The translations under genes were made by a program, and so were the position numbers. A stretch of DNA of 64,000 bases from Prorocentrum cordatum (taxonomy: Eukaryota > Sar > Dinophyceae > Prorocentrales > Prorocentraceae), in contig CAUYUJ010014617.1 in the NCBI GenBank assembly GCA_963575745.1, positions 52,501 through 116,500 on the forward strand, given 5' to 3'. Position 1 is the first letter of the stretch; the number at the start of each line of letters is the position of its first letter. Shown piece by piece: positions 53,694 through 63,838 of the stretch. Under the pieces are notes generated by a model, which saw nothing but the letters and a program-made list of their open reading frames with translations, had not been told where the DNA came from and searched no databases.

Positions 53694-53942
53694 GGCCGTT
53701 GCCTTGACTGGCCCTCCTCCGAGTCGGCGGCCGCCCCCGACGCCTCCCCTGCGTCAGCACGGCCTCGAACCCGGCGAGCGCCGGGCGCGCGTTCAGCAGC
53801 TTGCCGACCGGCTTCGGGAAGACATCGAACTGGCCAGCGCGGAAGGCCTGCCGGCGATGCGCTCGTGGGGCAGTCGCGGGGGGGGGGGGGCTTGCCCCTC
53901 CCGTCGCGAGGCAATGATTACCCCAGCACAACACCCTGGTAG

Positions 53943-54111
53943 CTCGAGCAGGGAATCGACTGCAGAATTGATTTGCCCAACGATTGAATGCCTCGTCGAG
54001 TCACGCGTAGAGTGTTCGTAGATCTACGAACATTCTACGGATTTCTCATGGATTCGACGAACAAGTCAAGTTTGGGGTAAATCAACTCTGTAGTCGATGC
54101 CCTACTCGAGT
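53943..54111. repeat. Long hairpin element, CTCGAGCAGGGAATCGACTG family
   Basis: The left arm CTCGAGCAGGGAATCGACTG continues AGAATTGATTTGCCC. The right arm is its imperfect reverse complement ending in GTCGATGCCCTACTCGAG. The centre GTTCGTAGATCTACGAAC is itself a perfect palindrome. The whole about 170 bp can fold into one hairpin. Confidence 0.75.
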
Positions 54112-54240
54112 AGAAGAGAAGGTGAAGAGGCGGGTCGAGGCGCAGGTCGAGGCACGGCCGTGCGCAACCCTGTGCATCTGTGACGAGGGAGCGTGGATGG
54201 TGGCCGTGAGGACCAAGAATGTGGCCCGCATCGCTGGCGG

Positions 54241-54422
54241 CCTCCCAGATGAGGTCCCAGCAGATGGGGTTGGAGGACCGCGCCGCATCGGCGATGCATC
54301 GGCGACGCCGGCGAGGTATCGGCGCCATCAGCGTGGAGAGAATCGGGATCCACATCGAGCCGCATCGCCGATGCATCGCCGATGCGGCGCGATCCTCCGA
54401 CCCACTCTGCGCCGATCCATAT
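54241..54422. mobile_element. GATGGGGTCGGAGGATCG-family MITE, copy 2
   Basis: CCTCCCAGATGAGGTCCCAG then CAGATGGGGTTGGAGGACCG at the left; GCGGCGCGATCCTCCGACCC at the right. The right terminus is eroded. Confidence 0.7.
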
Positions 54423-54899
54423 ATTTAAGTGGCCCAGCATGAGGGCGAGAGCTCGACTCCCGAATACATCGCCAAGAAGTCTCAAGTGACACGGCTGCCG
54501 GGCCAGGCGGCCGAGGCCTCCCGTCCCCCCCGCGTGGTACGCTTCCATGGCATTTGTGACTGGAAGCGACCCTCAGCAGCTTCTACCGAGACGCTGCTGG
54601 GAACGAGAAGGGCAGCGGAAGTCGTCCGAACAGGAGAGCTCGACTGCTCGCAGAGCAACTGCTCGCAGAAAGCCCGGATCCGCCGAGCGGGGTCTGCGAG
54701 GACCGACCGTCCCTTCATTCGCCTACCACGCAGTGTTTTTGGAACGCTTAGAAAAGACAGCCGATGAGTTAAAACAATTGAATCCCTCAGAGAACAGTTC
54801 CACGAACATTTCGTGCAAACCGCAACAAGTTCGCAAAATAGTCTTTGGTGAGACTATCGACAGGCCGTGACGCTTGGCCACTACTTGAATTACATCGAG
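54423..54899. other. Spacer before the plus-strand LINE
   Basis: A plus-strand frame to about 54867 contains LEKTADELKQLNPSENSS, which looks coding-like but is not recognised. It could be the 5' part of the LINE or an unrelated remnant. Confidence 0.3.
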
Positions 54900-55039
54900 G
54901 CACGCGTTTGCTTTTGGGACCCCCTGCGAGTCGGCACTTTTTGAGCAGTGCAGCGCGCGCGGCGATCTGTGGGCCAGGTGCGACCTCTGGCGGGGAGGGG
55001 GCTGCCGGGCCCCGAGCCTGGCCCAAAGAGAGGGCGACC

Positions 55040-55660
55040 AGGGGACCTTCGGGTTGGGCCACTTCGCTCACCTTTTCGGACGTCCTTTTGGACAGTGGGA
55101 TCCCACGTCGAACCGAGAGGTATTGCTAGAACTTTGCGATGCACTGCAAGCTACTGTCACAAACACGTTCTTCAACAGTGGGGATGACCGAAAACTTACC
55201 TATTATGATTTGGGGGCTGAACCGTCGGAGCAGATCGTGCCGGGCAGGTTCGAACAACTCGACCACGTAGTTGTCGCCAACACGTGGCGATCTTGCATCG
55301 CAAACGTCTGGAGCGACCGCGGGAGACAACTGCAGTCACATCATGTTGTACATGTGTATTTGGAGATCAACATCGAGAAAAAGGAGCGACCGACACCGCC
55401 GCCGAAGTATGATATGACCTCCTTGCGCTCTCCGGCAACGGCACAGAAGTATGCGAAGCATTTACTCGAACATTGGACTCGAGAACATGCGGCATTGGAC
55501 CTCGAAGACACAGCAGAAACATTGGCTTCATGCATGAAGGAGGCGATGGCGGAAGCGGTGCCACTACAACCAGCGACGCCCCACCGACCGTGGATATCTA
55601 CCCGGACGCTGCATTTCATCGAGCAGAGGAACCTTGGGCGACAGCGCGCGCGGAGATGGT
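55040..55660 (+). pseudogene. Endonuclease C-terminal part and linker of LINE 2
   Basis: TSNREVLLELCDALQATVTN then TFFNSGDDRKLTYYD matches the region where LINE endonucleases read NG..LLDFC....L.ITNTFF. RFEQLDHVVVANTWRSCIAN and LQSHHVVHVYLEI correspond to the (Q)xDHV and SDHxxV ends of the domain, with Ser-His-His instead of Ser-Asp-His. The first half with the catalytic Glu is missing or unreadable. A linker follows with AKHLLEHWTREHAALDLED. Confidence 0.65.
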
Positions 55661-57410
55661 AACAATGAGCTGAAACGATCGAACAAACAAATTCAAAGGT
55701 CAGCCCGTGCGGACAGGAAAACATGGCTCGGCGAAGCCATCGAGAAAGACGGTTGGCGGGCCATCCGCTCTCTCCGGAAAAGAAATCGTTCACCCAAGGA
55801 CGTCTTCGAGATCTGAACGGCGACCTGGTGGACGCTACGCGGAAGGCCGACACCATGGCTGATTATCTCGAGCGCGTACAATGGCATCTCCTGTCGGCTG
55901 CAGGTCCGCCGCCCCGCATTGATACACAAGATGGTTACCTGAGCATCGACACGAATGACATCTCCATTGAGGAAATCATTGAGGAAATCAACTGTGTAAT
56001 CAAAAACCTTCGTGCACAGAATACAGAGAGCTCCTGGGAACGATGGGGTACCGCCAGAACTGTGGCAGTCTTTATGGAGAGACGACCAAGCAATGGAGAT
56101 TCTAAGAGATCTGTGCAACACGTGTTGGCGACAAAAAGACATTTCCGCAAGCTGGCGGGAAACGCCTATTGTTTCAATTTTAAGGGGACACGTCCCAGCC
56201 GTGCAATTACAGGCCAATCTCGCTATTAGCAGTGGGGTACAAAGTTCTCGCCAACATCCCTTTACGAAAGTGTAAGAATGGAGGGGCAGAAGAGGCACTA
56301 CGGAAGTCACAGTACGGATTCGGACCAAAACGTGGCACGAACGACGCCCTCTTTCTGGCACGGCGCTTAATCGACGCTGCTTTGGAAGACAAGGACGGCT
56401 CTCTCCTGCTCTTACTCTTGGATTGGAGTAAAGCGTTTGACCGCATCCGGCCAGAAAGACTCCTTCACGCACTTCGGCTCTTCCCTGTGCCGCCGCCTAT
56501 GCTCCACATGGTCGAAGCAATTTACAGCGTGCGGACGTTCGTGGTGAAGAACGGGACCTCCACGACATCGAGCCGAACCCAGGCGGCAGGGATAGCAGAG
56601 GGGTGCCCGCTCTCACCAATTTGTTCATCATTGTGATGTCAATACTATTGGAAATCGTTGATAAGCAAATGGCGGAACGCAGGCTGGAGGAATCATCCAA
56701 ACCATATTTGATTACGGAAGACGTGCTGCACGCAGACGGCACAATGCTGATCGCAGAGCATCCGGGCTGCTCGCAGCAACATTGCATGTGGATGCAGTCG
56801 TATTGGCTGGGAGAACATTCGGGCTGGACCTCAATGCTGGGAAGACTGTTCTCCTTCGGATTCGTTCAGACCCTACCATCATAGGCCCCGACGGCGCAGC
56901 CATCCCGTGTAAGGAGAGCGCCGCCTACCCTGGTGGGCTTCTGAGTGCAGACGGCCGGCCACGCAGCGAATTTTGTAAAGCGCCTCGGAGAGGCTGAAGG
57001 AGCACTTGAGAAATGCGCACCGCATGGAACCATGCAAATTTAAGCAAAAAGCGCAAGTTGCAAGTTTTTTGAATCGTGTATGTTATCGAAGTTGCTATAC
57101 GGCCTCGAATGGTGCGTGCTGTTGAAGGCTGATATGGCGAAGCTAGATACATTCCAAGCGCGATGCTTGAGGATACTGTTCAAGAATTTGCCCGCGTATT
57201 TGTCTAGAGTCAGCAACGCGGACGTTCTTCAGACAGCGAGAGTACAAAACCTATTTACAACCTTGTTGCAACGCCAACTACTGCTATATGGCAGGCTCGC
57301 CCGGGAACCTCCGAGCAGCCTCCCAAGACGCATGTTTTGTTTCTGTCGGGAACCACTCTTCTGTTTTGCCCCGGACGTGAGGTAGCGCACGAGCCCGAGG
57401 CAGGCCGCGT
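55661..57410 (+). pseudogene. Reverse transcriptase of LINE 2, catalytic loop mutated
   Basis: Segments in several frames: RADRKTWLGEAIEKDGWRAI, then RAPGNDGVPPELWQSLW (fingers), SQYGFGPKRGTNDALFLARR, LLLLLLDWSKAFDRIRPERL (motif A with its Asp), GIAEGCPLSP (motif B), and LITEDVLHADGTMLIAE. In the last the usual [FY]ADD loop reads HADG, so the second catalytic Asp is lost. GLDLNAGKTVLLRI and AAYPGGLLSADGR follow, then KLLYGLEWCVLLKADMAKLD and CLRILFKNLPAYLSRVSNAD. Frame changes and the lost Asp make it inactive. Confidence 0.75.
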
Positions 57411-57972
57411 TTGCAATGGACGACGTACTTGCACTCACAACCTTCGGCGTTGTCTGGGCGAAGCCTCAGTCGACTCCAATGTCTTTTAGGCGACGAAGCG
57501 ACTTGTCGCTCAGCCGTCACATCTTGGTGCAATATTCGTTGATTGTGTTTGCCTCGGTCCCCCTCCTCCCTTCCCCTCCTCCCTCCCTCCCTTCCACCCC
57601 CCTCCCCCCTCCCAGATTGTCTGCAGGTCTTCGCGTCGTGCCCCATGGGGTACAAAGTCTTCCCATGGTCTGCCACCGACCCGCCTGCAGCGCAATCGAT
57701 TACTCAATGTATTATTTATTTTTATGCTTTGCTTGTGCCTGCACGCCGCCACCTGCCACACTTTTCCTTGCCAATGCGCCGTCTGGGCGCGCCTTCTGTC
57801 TGTGTGTCTTCTCAGATGGCCTCCCAGATGGTTCCAAAATGGTTCCAAGACGGGGCTGCCAGAACACGACCCGGGGCCAGCAGCACGTCCGGGGCAGGAG
57901 AGGTGTCGAGCCCTCGGGGGAGTCCGCGCTGTGAGGAGGTGCCGGCATCAGGGGCCTGTGGATAGATGCCCT
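57411..57972. other. Spacer after LINE 2
   Basis: A CCCTCC-rich patch at about 57560-57610, otherwise unique sequence. No gene is recognised. Confidence 0.4.
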
Positions 57973-58190
57973 CTAGATGGGGTTGGGGGATCTCGACGCA
58001 TCGCCGATACATCGGCGATGCATCGGCGATGCATCGGCCATGCACTGGCGACGTCGGCGATGCATCGGCGACGTGAGCATGGAGAAAATTGAGCCCCACA
58101 TCGCGCCGCATGGCTGGTTGCATCACCGATGCATCGGTGATGCGGCGCGATCCTCCGACCCCATCTACTCCGACCCCATCTAGGAGGCCT
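57973..58190. mobile_element. GATGGGGTCGGAGGATCG-family MITE, copy 3
   Basis: The left terminus CTAGATGGGGTTGGGGGATC and right terminus GATCCTCCGACCCCATCTAC then ACCCCATCTAGGAGGCCT are inverted repeats. The interior has GATGCATCGGC repeats. It is the left flank of a larger palindrome. Confidence 0.8.
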
Positions 58191-58586
58191 AGAGTGAAGA
58201 GCCCCCCCACCTCTCGGGGGGTGTGGCGTGTGAGCTGAAGGGTCCGACTCCTGCTGTGCAGACCCCTGCCTCCTTTGAAACAGATACAAACATATCCCAG
58301 GAATCCCCACATTCTCCCATATTTTCTTGGCTTGCGTCTTCCCCTCCACCTCCCACCGGTTCCCAGACGTTCTGGGGAAAATCGACGAATCAACTGTGTG
58401 TGTGTTCTCCCTCCTGAGCCTTGGATTTCCTGGGATTCGTGTGAATCTATATCTATTGTGTATATATTGTCTGTCCCTGGGCCCATTTCAAAGGAGGCAG
58501 GGGTCTGCACAGCAGGAGTAGGCCACTTCAGCTCACACGCCACACCCCCCGAGAGGTGGGGGGGGCTCTTCACTCTAGGCCTCCTA
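58181..58586. repeat. Large inverted repeat (two arms of about 100 bp) joining two MITE copies
   Basis: 58181-58281 (TAGGAGGCCTAGAGTGAAGA, then CTCTCGGGGGGTGTGGCGTG, GACCCCTGCCTCCTTTGAAA) is mirrored with few changes by 58486-58586. The about 200-bp loop holds a copy of the GTCTTCCCC...GTCGACGA repeat (about 58290-58440). Confidence 0.85.
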
Positions 58587-58813
58587 GATGGGGTCGGAGT
58601 CCGAGTAGATGGGGTCGGAGGATCGCTCCGCATCCCCAATCCATAGGCGATGCATCGGCGATGCATCGGCGATGCATGGGCGACGCCGGCGATGCCGTCG
58701 GCGAAGTCGGCGTGGAGAATATCGGGCTCTGCATCGCGCCGCATCGCCGGTGTATCGGTGATGCGGCGCGATCCTCCGACCCCATCTACTCCGACCCCAT
58801 CTGGGCGGCCTAG
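58576..58813. mobile_element. GATGGGGTCGGAGGATCG-family MITE, copy 4
   Basis: CTAGATGGGGTCGGAGTCCG and GTAGATGGGGTCGGAGGATC at the left are mirrored at the right by GATCCTCCGACCCCATCTAC and CGACCCCATCTGGGCGGCC. The best preserved termini of the family in this window. Confidence 0.85.
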
Positions 58814-59581
58814 AGAGGATGCAAGGGCCTTGGACGCCCATCTCGAAGCTTCTCGAGCGGGGCGCGGCCAGCAAGAGTTGCCAAGGATGGACCGAGGCGG
58901 CAAGGATGCCCATCCTCACCGTGCGGGCTGACTGTAGTGACAGTCGCGTGCTATCGTGGCCCGGGCTGCGTGCGCGGCCCAGGGGGGGCCAAGGGGCAGA
59001 ACAGAAGGGGACCGACCACAAGGAACCCTGCACAAGAAGCCCAACCCTGAGACCCCAGGACGTCCCTTGACTTTTGGTGTGGGAACGTGACGCTCTCCAC
59101 GGCAAAACCATCGAAGCCCCAAGAAACCAGGGGCGCCCTGGAGGCAAGCAGGGTGCTTCTTGGCATGGGCCTCCACTGCAATGCAGCAAGAATCGGGGGC
59201 GTCCAAGAGGGGGGGGAGCGTCCAAGAGGGGGGGGGGGGCGCAAATCATGGAAAGCGGCATGCACGCGGCCTAGTGGGGGGCGGGGGGCCGGGGCACGCA
59301 TTGAAACAAGACGAGGCGCCATGAAATCTGGGGAGATATCCTGGCCCCCGCCATGATGTCCCCCCCCCCGCCGGTCATCGCCCCCCTTGGCCGCCCCCGA
59401 AAGCAGAGGGGGGCCGTGAAGTCTGGGGAGAAGACACCCGGCACAGCCCTCCCCCCTCCGCTCTCTCTGCCCCCCCTCGGGCCCCCGCCTGAGACAGCGG
59501 CGCCCGGACGTCGAACTCGAAGCGGGCCAGGAACTCCCTGGCAGGAGGCCGGCGGCTCTCTCGCCTCTGCTCCCACCCTCG
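58814..59581. repeat. Dispersed repeat of about 400 bp, copy 2 (block order B-A)
   Basis: Block B at about 59010-59185 (GACCACAAGGAACCCTGCAC, CCCAACCCTGAGACCCCAGG, GCGCCCTGGAGGCAAGCAGG), then block A at about 59205-59370 (GCGCAAATCATGG, GGCGCCATGAAATCTGGGGA). Both match 12650-13065 in the other order. Flanks are unique. Confidence 0.75.
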
Positions 59582-59705
59582 CCATCGCTCGGACGTCCAT
59601 TCCCTGTGTTTTTTTCGGTTCCGTGCGTGTTTTTTTCGCCAAATTATCAAGGATGCTCCTCGATGGCCCTCGCCGGAGAAAAAATGCACACGTCCGAGCG
59701 ATGCC
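59582..59705. mobile_element. MITE-like element, CATCGCTCGGACGT family, copy 2
   Basis: Near-identical to 797-920, with the same inverted termini and T-run. The nearby GCCCCCGA-rich context of the two copies is also similar. Confidence 0.78.
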
Positions 59706-61200
59706 AAGCACCTTCTTGCATGTCACCGAGTTTGTTAGCATGTGAGTTTTTTGTTTTTCTTCGGCGTCTCGGCACTGGGCGGAAGGGGGGGGGGAGGCGG
59801 GGGGTCTGGCTCCGGACCTCTGCTCAGTGCGACTGTTTGAAAGAGTGCGTCCGATGGGGGAGGCTCCACCCTGCTCGAAACAGGCGCCAAAAAACAGCCA
59901 AGATCTACTCCACGGGGGGGGAGGGGGGGGTTAGGCCCCCCCCCGCAAATCGGCAAAGAAATGAATATAAAAAACGACCACTAAGTGGGGCAGTTGTTTA
60001 CGGCACCACCGCCAAACTAAACAATGCGAGAAGCAGGCTTGCTGGCGAGCGATTATGCTACCAGCCCCTTTCTGCCAATTCTCGATGCGCACCGAGGGCA
60101 CTTAATGGTTCACCAATCGGGGAGACGTAGAACTCGGGTACGGGGGACTGGGGTTGGCCTGACGGGGGCCATCATAAAAATGACGAGACCCAATCTGAAG
60201 TTTTGACGCGGGCTCCCGCTGCAGACATCCCACGAAAACGGGCCCGTCAAAATCCAGGACGCGCTCGTCAAAAAAAGTCGGCAAACCCGAGTTCCGGCTT
60301 ACTCGAGTCTTACGTTTCCCCCAACCAAAGGCGCTGGCGCCAAGATAAAGCTCAAAAATTCCAACAGCTCGCATCCAAGGCAGTTTGAGGCGGCACCGTC
60401 GCCATAGATCACTCTGCCGCCAATAAAAGAAGAGTGACAGTCGGCGCTGGGTGCGATGCACTCGCGGTTGTCTTCGCATCCTCGCGCGGCCCCCGGGAGA
60501 GGAGCAGGACCGAGGAACAGCGACGCCACCGCCATCCGCGAGGAACCAGGCGGGACCATCCTGGTGGCGTGGCCCCCCCCTCCCCGCTCGGGACGCCTCC
60601 GATCCCCAGCTCGGGCCGGGGAGGCCTCGCGGACCCTTCTTGCAAGGGGCGCCCCTGGTGGTGGTGGTGCTTTTCCCGATGACGGTGACGATGTCGTCAT
60701 CGTCGTCGTCACGCCATCGTTTTTTGGAGGGGTGGATCTCTCAAGCTCTCCGCCGCCTCTGGCGGTGCGCGTTGCGAGCAGGACCGCAGCAAACCCATAA
60801 GAAAGCGCGGCGCTGACAATGTAGCTCCGCACACGTGACACATGCTTACGAGCAGGAGCACAGCAACGCCCCGAGAGAGCGTGTCATTGACAGTGTAGCT
60901 CAACACTGGCATGGTGGTGGCCGCGTCATCGTCATCGTCATCGTCGTCGTGATCGGAGGGACGATGCGACCGCAGCGCGCAAAGCTCGACGGCCTTCGCT
61001 CCCCTGCGGGGGACCTCGGTCCGCCGATCCCCGCAGTGCCAATCACGAGCCCAGGCTTGGTGCGTACGCTTCCCTCGCTGCTCGAAGAGTACAACAGAAA
61101 GAAAAAAACAGTGCCGCGCCAGTCGGGCGACCTCTATCTACATCAGTAGGTTACTGCGGGAACAAAACCGACAAAGGCTTTCTAGAATAAGAAAGAACGC
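59706..61200. other. Spacer with an 80-bp duplication, no supported gene
   Basis: Two similar blocks at about 60767-60830 and 60845-60910 share CGAGCAGGA, CACAGCAA/CGCAGCAA and TGACANTGTAGCTC. A short GTC run is near 60925-60950. Frames around 60100-60480 and 60434-60816 have no recognised domain. Confidence 0.4.
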
Positions 61201-61361
61201 CATAAACATAGACTTTTAACGCTCCGCGCGGATTTCTTGGATCCGCGCTGGCCCCCCCCTCCCTGGCGCCCGGGGTGCGCCAGGGGCGGCGCCGGAGGCG
61301 CCGCCGTGGGGGGGCCCAGCGCGGGTCCAAGAAATCCGCGCGGAGCGCCAAAAGTTTATGT
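61201..61361. mobile_element. Palindromic CCGCGCGGATTTCTTGGATC family, copy 1
   Basis: CATAAACATAGACTTTTAAC, then GCTCCGCGCGGATTTCTTGG, then ATCCGCGCTGG at the left; the reverse complement ends in CAAAAGTTTATG at the right. Arms are about 50 bp. The centre holds GGCGCCGGAGGCGCC-type palindromes. The same core makes up a PIG-T intron at 7247-7381. Confidence 0.88.
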
Positions 61362-61722
61362 CTGTATGGCCTTTTCTCTTCTTAGATCTCGTGCCAGAAG
61401 GTGCACGAGTGACACTTTTTTCTGATTGCAAGTGACGCGGAAGAGGCCGCGCACCGTCAACAGGGTCGATCAGCGGAAAAGAGAACGGGCCACTACGCAG
61501 ACAGCGCAAGTGGGACGAAGACAGCACGAGGCGGAAGAGGGAGACGCCACAGCACGAGCGACGCGCACAGCTTGCAGCACAGCGCGCGTGTCCTCGACGC
61601 TCCTCCGGGTCCCGAGCCACAGGGCCCGCAGGGGTTGCGCGCACCGAACGAACTACGGGCCCAGGATGGGCCCTGGCCAGGGCCGGCGTCGGTGCCTACA
61701 CGTACAAGCTTGAAGGGGCCCT

Positions 61723-61756
<34 letters not shown>
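61362..61756. repeat. Spacer ending in an (AC)n run
   Basis: Unique sequence, then a perfect CA dinucleotide run at about 61727-61758. Confidence 0.8.
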
Positions 61757-61760
<4 letters not shown>

Positions 61761-61905
61761 TAGACACAAACATCCCAGGATGCCCCACATGTTCTGATAC
61801 TGTCTCTCGGTGTTCGTCCTCCCCTCCACTGCCCATAGCTTCCCATACCTTCCAGGGGGTCGACGACGAACTGTGTCTGTGTGTGTTTCTCCCCTCCTGG
61901 GAGAT
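61757..61905. repeat. GTCTTCCCC...GTCGACGA dispersed repeat, copy 3
   Basis: CATCCCAGGATGCCCCACAT, then CGTCCTCCCCTCCACTGCCC, then GGGGTCGACGACGAACTGTG. It is similar over about 150 bp to 58290-58440 and, less so, to 50105-50216. CATCCCAGGA and TCCTGGGA may be short inverted termini. Confidence 0.65.
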
Positions 61906-62690
61906 GGCGCCCCGTCGGCCTGGGCGAGCGCGTGAACGGGACCGCGCTGACGTGGAGTCGCTCCTCCCGGGCAGGACGCACGAGGTGGGCGTCGTGGCCG
62001 TCCGGCGTCGTCGTCGTCGTCGTCGTGTCGTCGTCGTCGCGTCGTCGTCGTCGTCGTCGTCGTCGCGTCGTCGTTCGGTCGGGCGGGAGATCGCGATATT
62101 GGGGTCATCCGCCCACGGGGGAGACCGCTGTAGACGGCCCTTGGCAACAGAAACTGCGAACACTCAGCTAAACCCCACCTTGGGATGCCCAAACTCTACG
62201 AAGCCCCCGTCCTCTGCGGGAGAAGCTGCAGTCGGACGCCTAGGCCAAAACAACATCCCTCAAGAACACGAGACCCCTCGTCGGCCAAGATACACAAAAC
62301 ATGCGACGGCACCCTACCCCGAAAGCATAGGAGCATCCAACAATCACGAAAAACATTCGGACACTCTCCCCGAACCGACCTCGATGTTCTATTTCGGTCC
62401 GACGGTACTCCAGACCACTCTCGGGGTGCGTCTCTGACGAAGGTCTCGAGGCGAATCCCAACGTTGCGACGACAACCCCCCCAGCAGGCCCTACAAAGCG
62501 AAAACACTGGATGGATTTCAGCATCCGTCTGCCTCTGTACGGCAAGTTAGTGTCGTGACGACCCTGGGGTTGGTTTGTGACACCGAGGGGATCGTTCAAT
62601 CTTGAACGATCGACCGTTTCCGAAACGGCACATCGTTCAACATCGATCGATTCTGGGTCGCCGCTGAAGACAGGACGCGATTTCTACTGT
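61906..62690. other. Spacer with (GTC)n and short palindromes
   Basis: GTC-type array at about 62005-62075. GATCGTTCAATCTTGAACGATC at about 62590 and CCGTTTCCGAAACGG at about 62613 are perfect short palindromes. No gene is recognised. Confidence 0.5.
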
Positions 62691-62840
62691 ATGAGCATTA
62701 ACTTTCGGAGGTCTGCGCATGCACCTCGGATCGGCGCTGCATCCTCCTGCCCTGGCGCGCGGAGCGCGCCAGGAGCGGCGCCGGAGGCGCCTCCAGGGGT
62801 GTCCAGCGTCCGCGCGGACATCCGAAGACCTGCTGACTTC
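62691..62840. mobile_element. Palindromic CCGCGCGGATTTCTTGGATC family, diverged copy 2
   Basis: TTCGGAGGTCTGCGCATGCA and CTCGGATCGGCGCTG at the left, GGCGCCGGAGGCGCCTCC in the centre, GTCCGCGCGGACATCCGAAG at the right. The inner TTTCTTGG block has changed. Confidence 0.65.
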
Positions 62841-63315
62841 TTCGCAGTGCGAAGCCCGCGCGAAGAAAAACGAACACGAGGGCGGGGCATCGGCACCAGC
62901 TCAGAAGACGCTCCCAGGAGCCCTTCTGCAAAACCACCTGGGTGGCCCGAGTGGCTCCTCCACTGGCCCCCAGTTGCCTCCGGCGGCCCCCCGCGAGCCT
63001 CCAGCGGCCGCAAGTGGGGCCCCCGGCGGCCTCCAGTAGCCTTCAGCGGTTGCCACTGGCAGCCTCTTGCCCCCACACGTCGGTCGGAAGAAGTAGGTAG
63101 AAACATGAAGTAGGAAGACGGAGAAAGTGGATTGGGTCCAGGCCCCCCCAGGGAATAACAAAACACAGCAAAAGCGTGTCGATCCTTGAAGTAGGAAGGC
63201 GCTCGAAGTAGATTGGGATCTGGGAATCCAAAAATATCTACTTTCAACGACTGGCGTGTAGTGGCGCCAGCATACCGCTGCAGACCTCTGGAGGCGCAGG
63301 AAAGGCTCCCGGGGA
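62841..63315. other. Spacer with CCTCCAGCGGCC-type irregular repeats
   Basis: GGCCTCCAGNGGC motifs at about 62940-63060, then GAAGTAGGAAGACGGAGAAA and a related GAAGTAGGAAGGCGCTCGAA. No gene is recognised. Confidence 0.45.
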
Positions 63316-63490
63316 GGCGTCCCAAATGGGGCCCGAGTACATGGGGTCGAAGGATCGCGCCGCACCGCCGATGCATATGCGTCGTTGGTGTGAGCAACGT
63401 CGGCCTCCGCATCGAGCCGCATCGCCGACTTATAGGCGATGCGTCGCGATCCGCTGACCCGATCTACTCGGGCCCCATCTGGGAGGCCTA
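63316..63490. mobile_element. GATGGGGTCGGAGGATCG-family MITE, copy 5
   Basis: GCCCGAGTACATGGGGTCGA then AGGATCGCGCCGCACCGCCG at the left; GATCTACTCGGGCCCCATCT then GGGAGGCCTA at the right form inverted repeats. Confidence 0.78.
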
Positions 63491-63677
63491 GGGCCGAGGC
63501 TCGTCTTCTGAACAACGGTGTAAGCGATCTATAGACTGGTCGTCGACGGAATCAAGCAAAATGTCTATATGGGACGGCCCTCGAATGAATTCGGAGAACC
63601 GCCGAGCTCGTTGAACTCATCCGTAAATCTTCCTGGACACTGTTCAACAACTACTCTACGAGGGGAACGAACAGTGA
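63491..63677. other. Spacer, nothing recognised
   Basis: Short unique sequence between two inverted-repeat elements. Confidence 0.4.
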
Positions 63678-63838
63678 CATAAACATACAAACTCGGAGGT
63701 CCGCGCGGATTTCTCGGATCGGTGCTGGACCCCCCTCCCCGGCGCGGGGAGCGCGCCAGGGGCGGCGCCGGAGGCGCCGCCAGGGGGGACCAAAGCGCGG
63801 ATCCAAGAAATCCGCGCGGAGAACTCAAAGTCTATGTG
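63678..63838. mobile_element. Palindromic CCGCGCGGATTTCTTGGATC family, copy 3
   Basis: CATAAACATACAAACTCGGA, GGTCCGCGCGGATTTCTCGG and ATCGGTGCTGGAC at the left, mirrored by GCGGATCCAAGAAATCCGCG and GAGAACTCAAAGTCTATGTG at the right. The centre carries GGGGCGGCGCCGGAGGCGCC as in copy 1. Confidence 0.88.

Larger units (their letters stand above)
54900..57410 (+). mobile_element. Second LINE, plus strand, decayed
   Basis: Reading down the plus strand gives the C-terminal half of an endonuclease domain (about 55040-55380), a linker, the RT fingers/palm (about 55690-56900) and the thumb with connection (about 56800-57385). At least five frame changes separate them. The type differs from the minus-strand LINE: the RT has SQYGFGPKRGTNDALFLARR and LDWSKAFDRI, typical of the Jockey/RTE/L1 side. 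No RNase H or zinc finger follows. Termini and target-site duplication were not found. Confidence 0.75.

Noticed and set aside
12650-59395. The 12.7- and 59.0-kb repeat pair as LTRs of one retrotransposon
   Set aside because: Block order differs between the copies, they are 46 kb apart, and unrelated genes and elements lie between; no gag-pol order is present.
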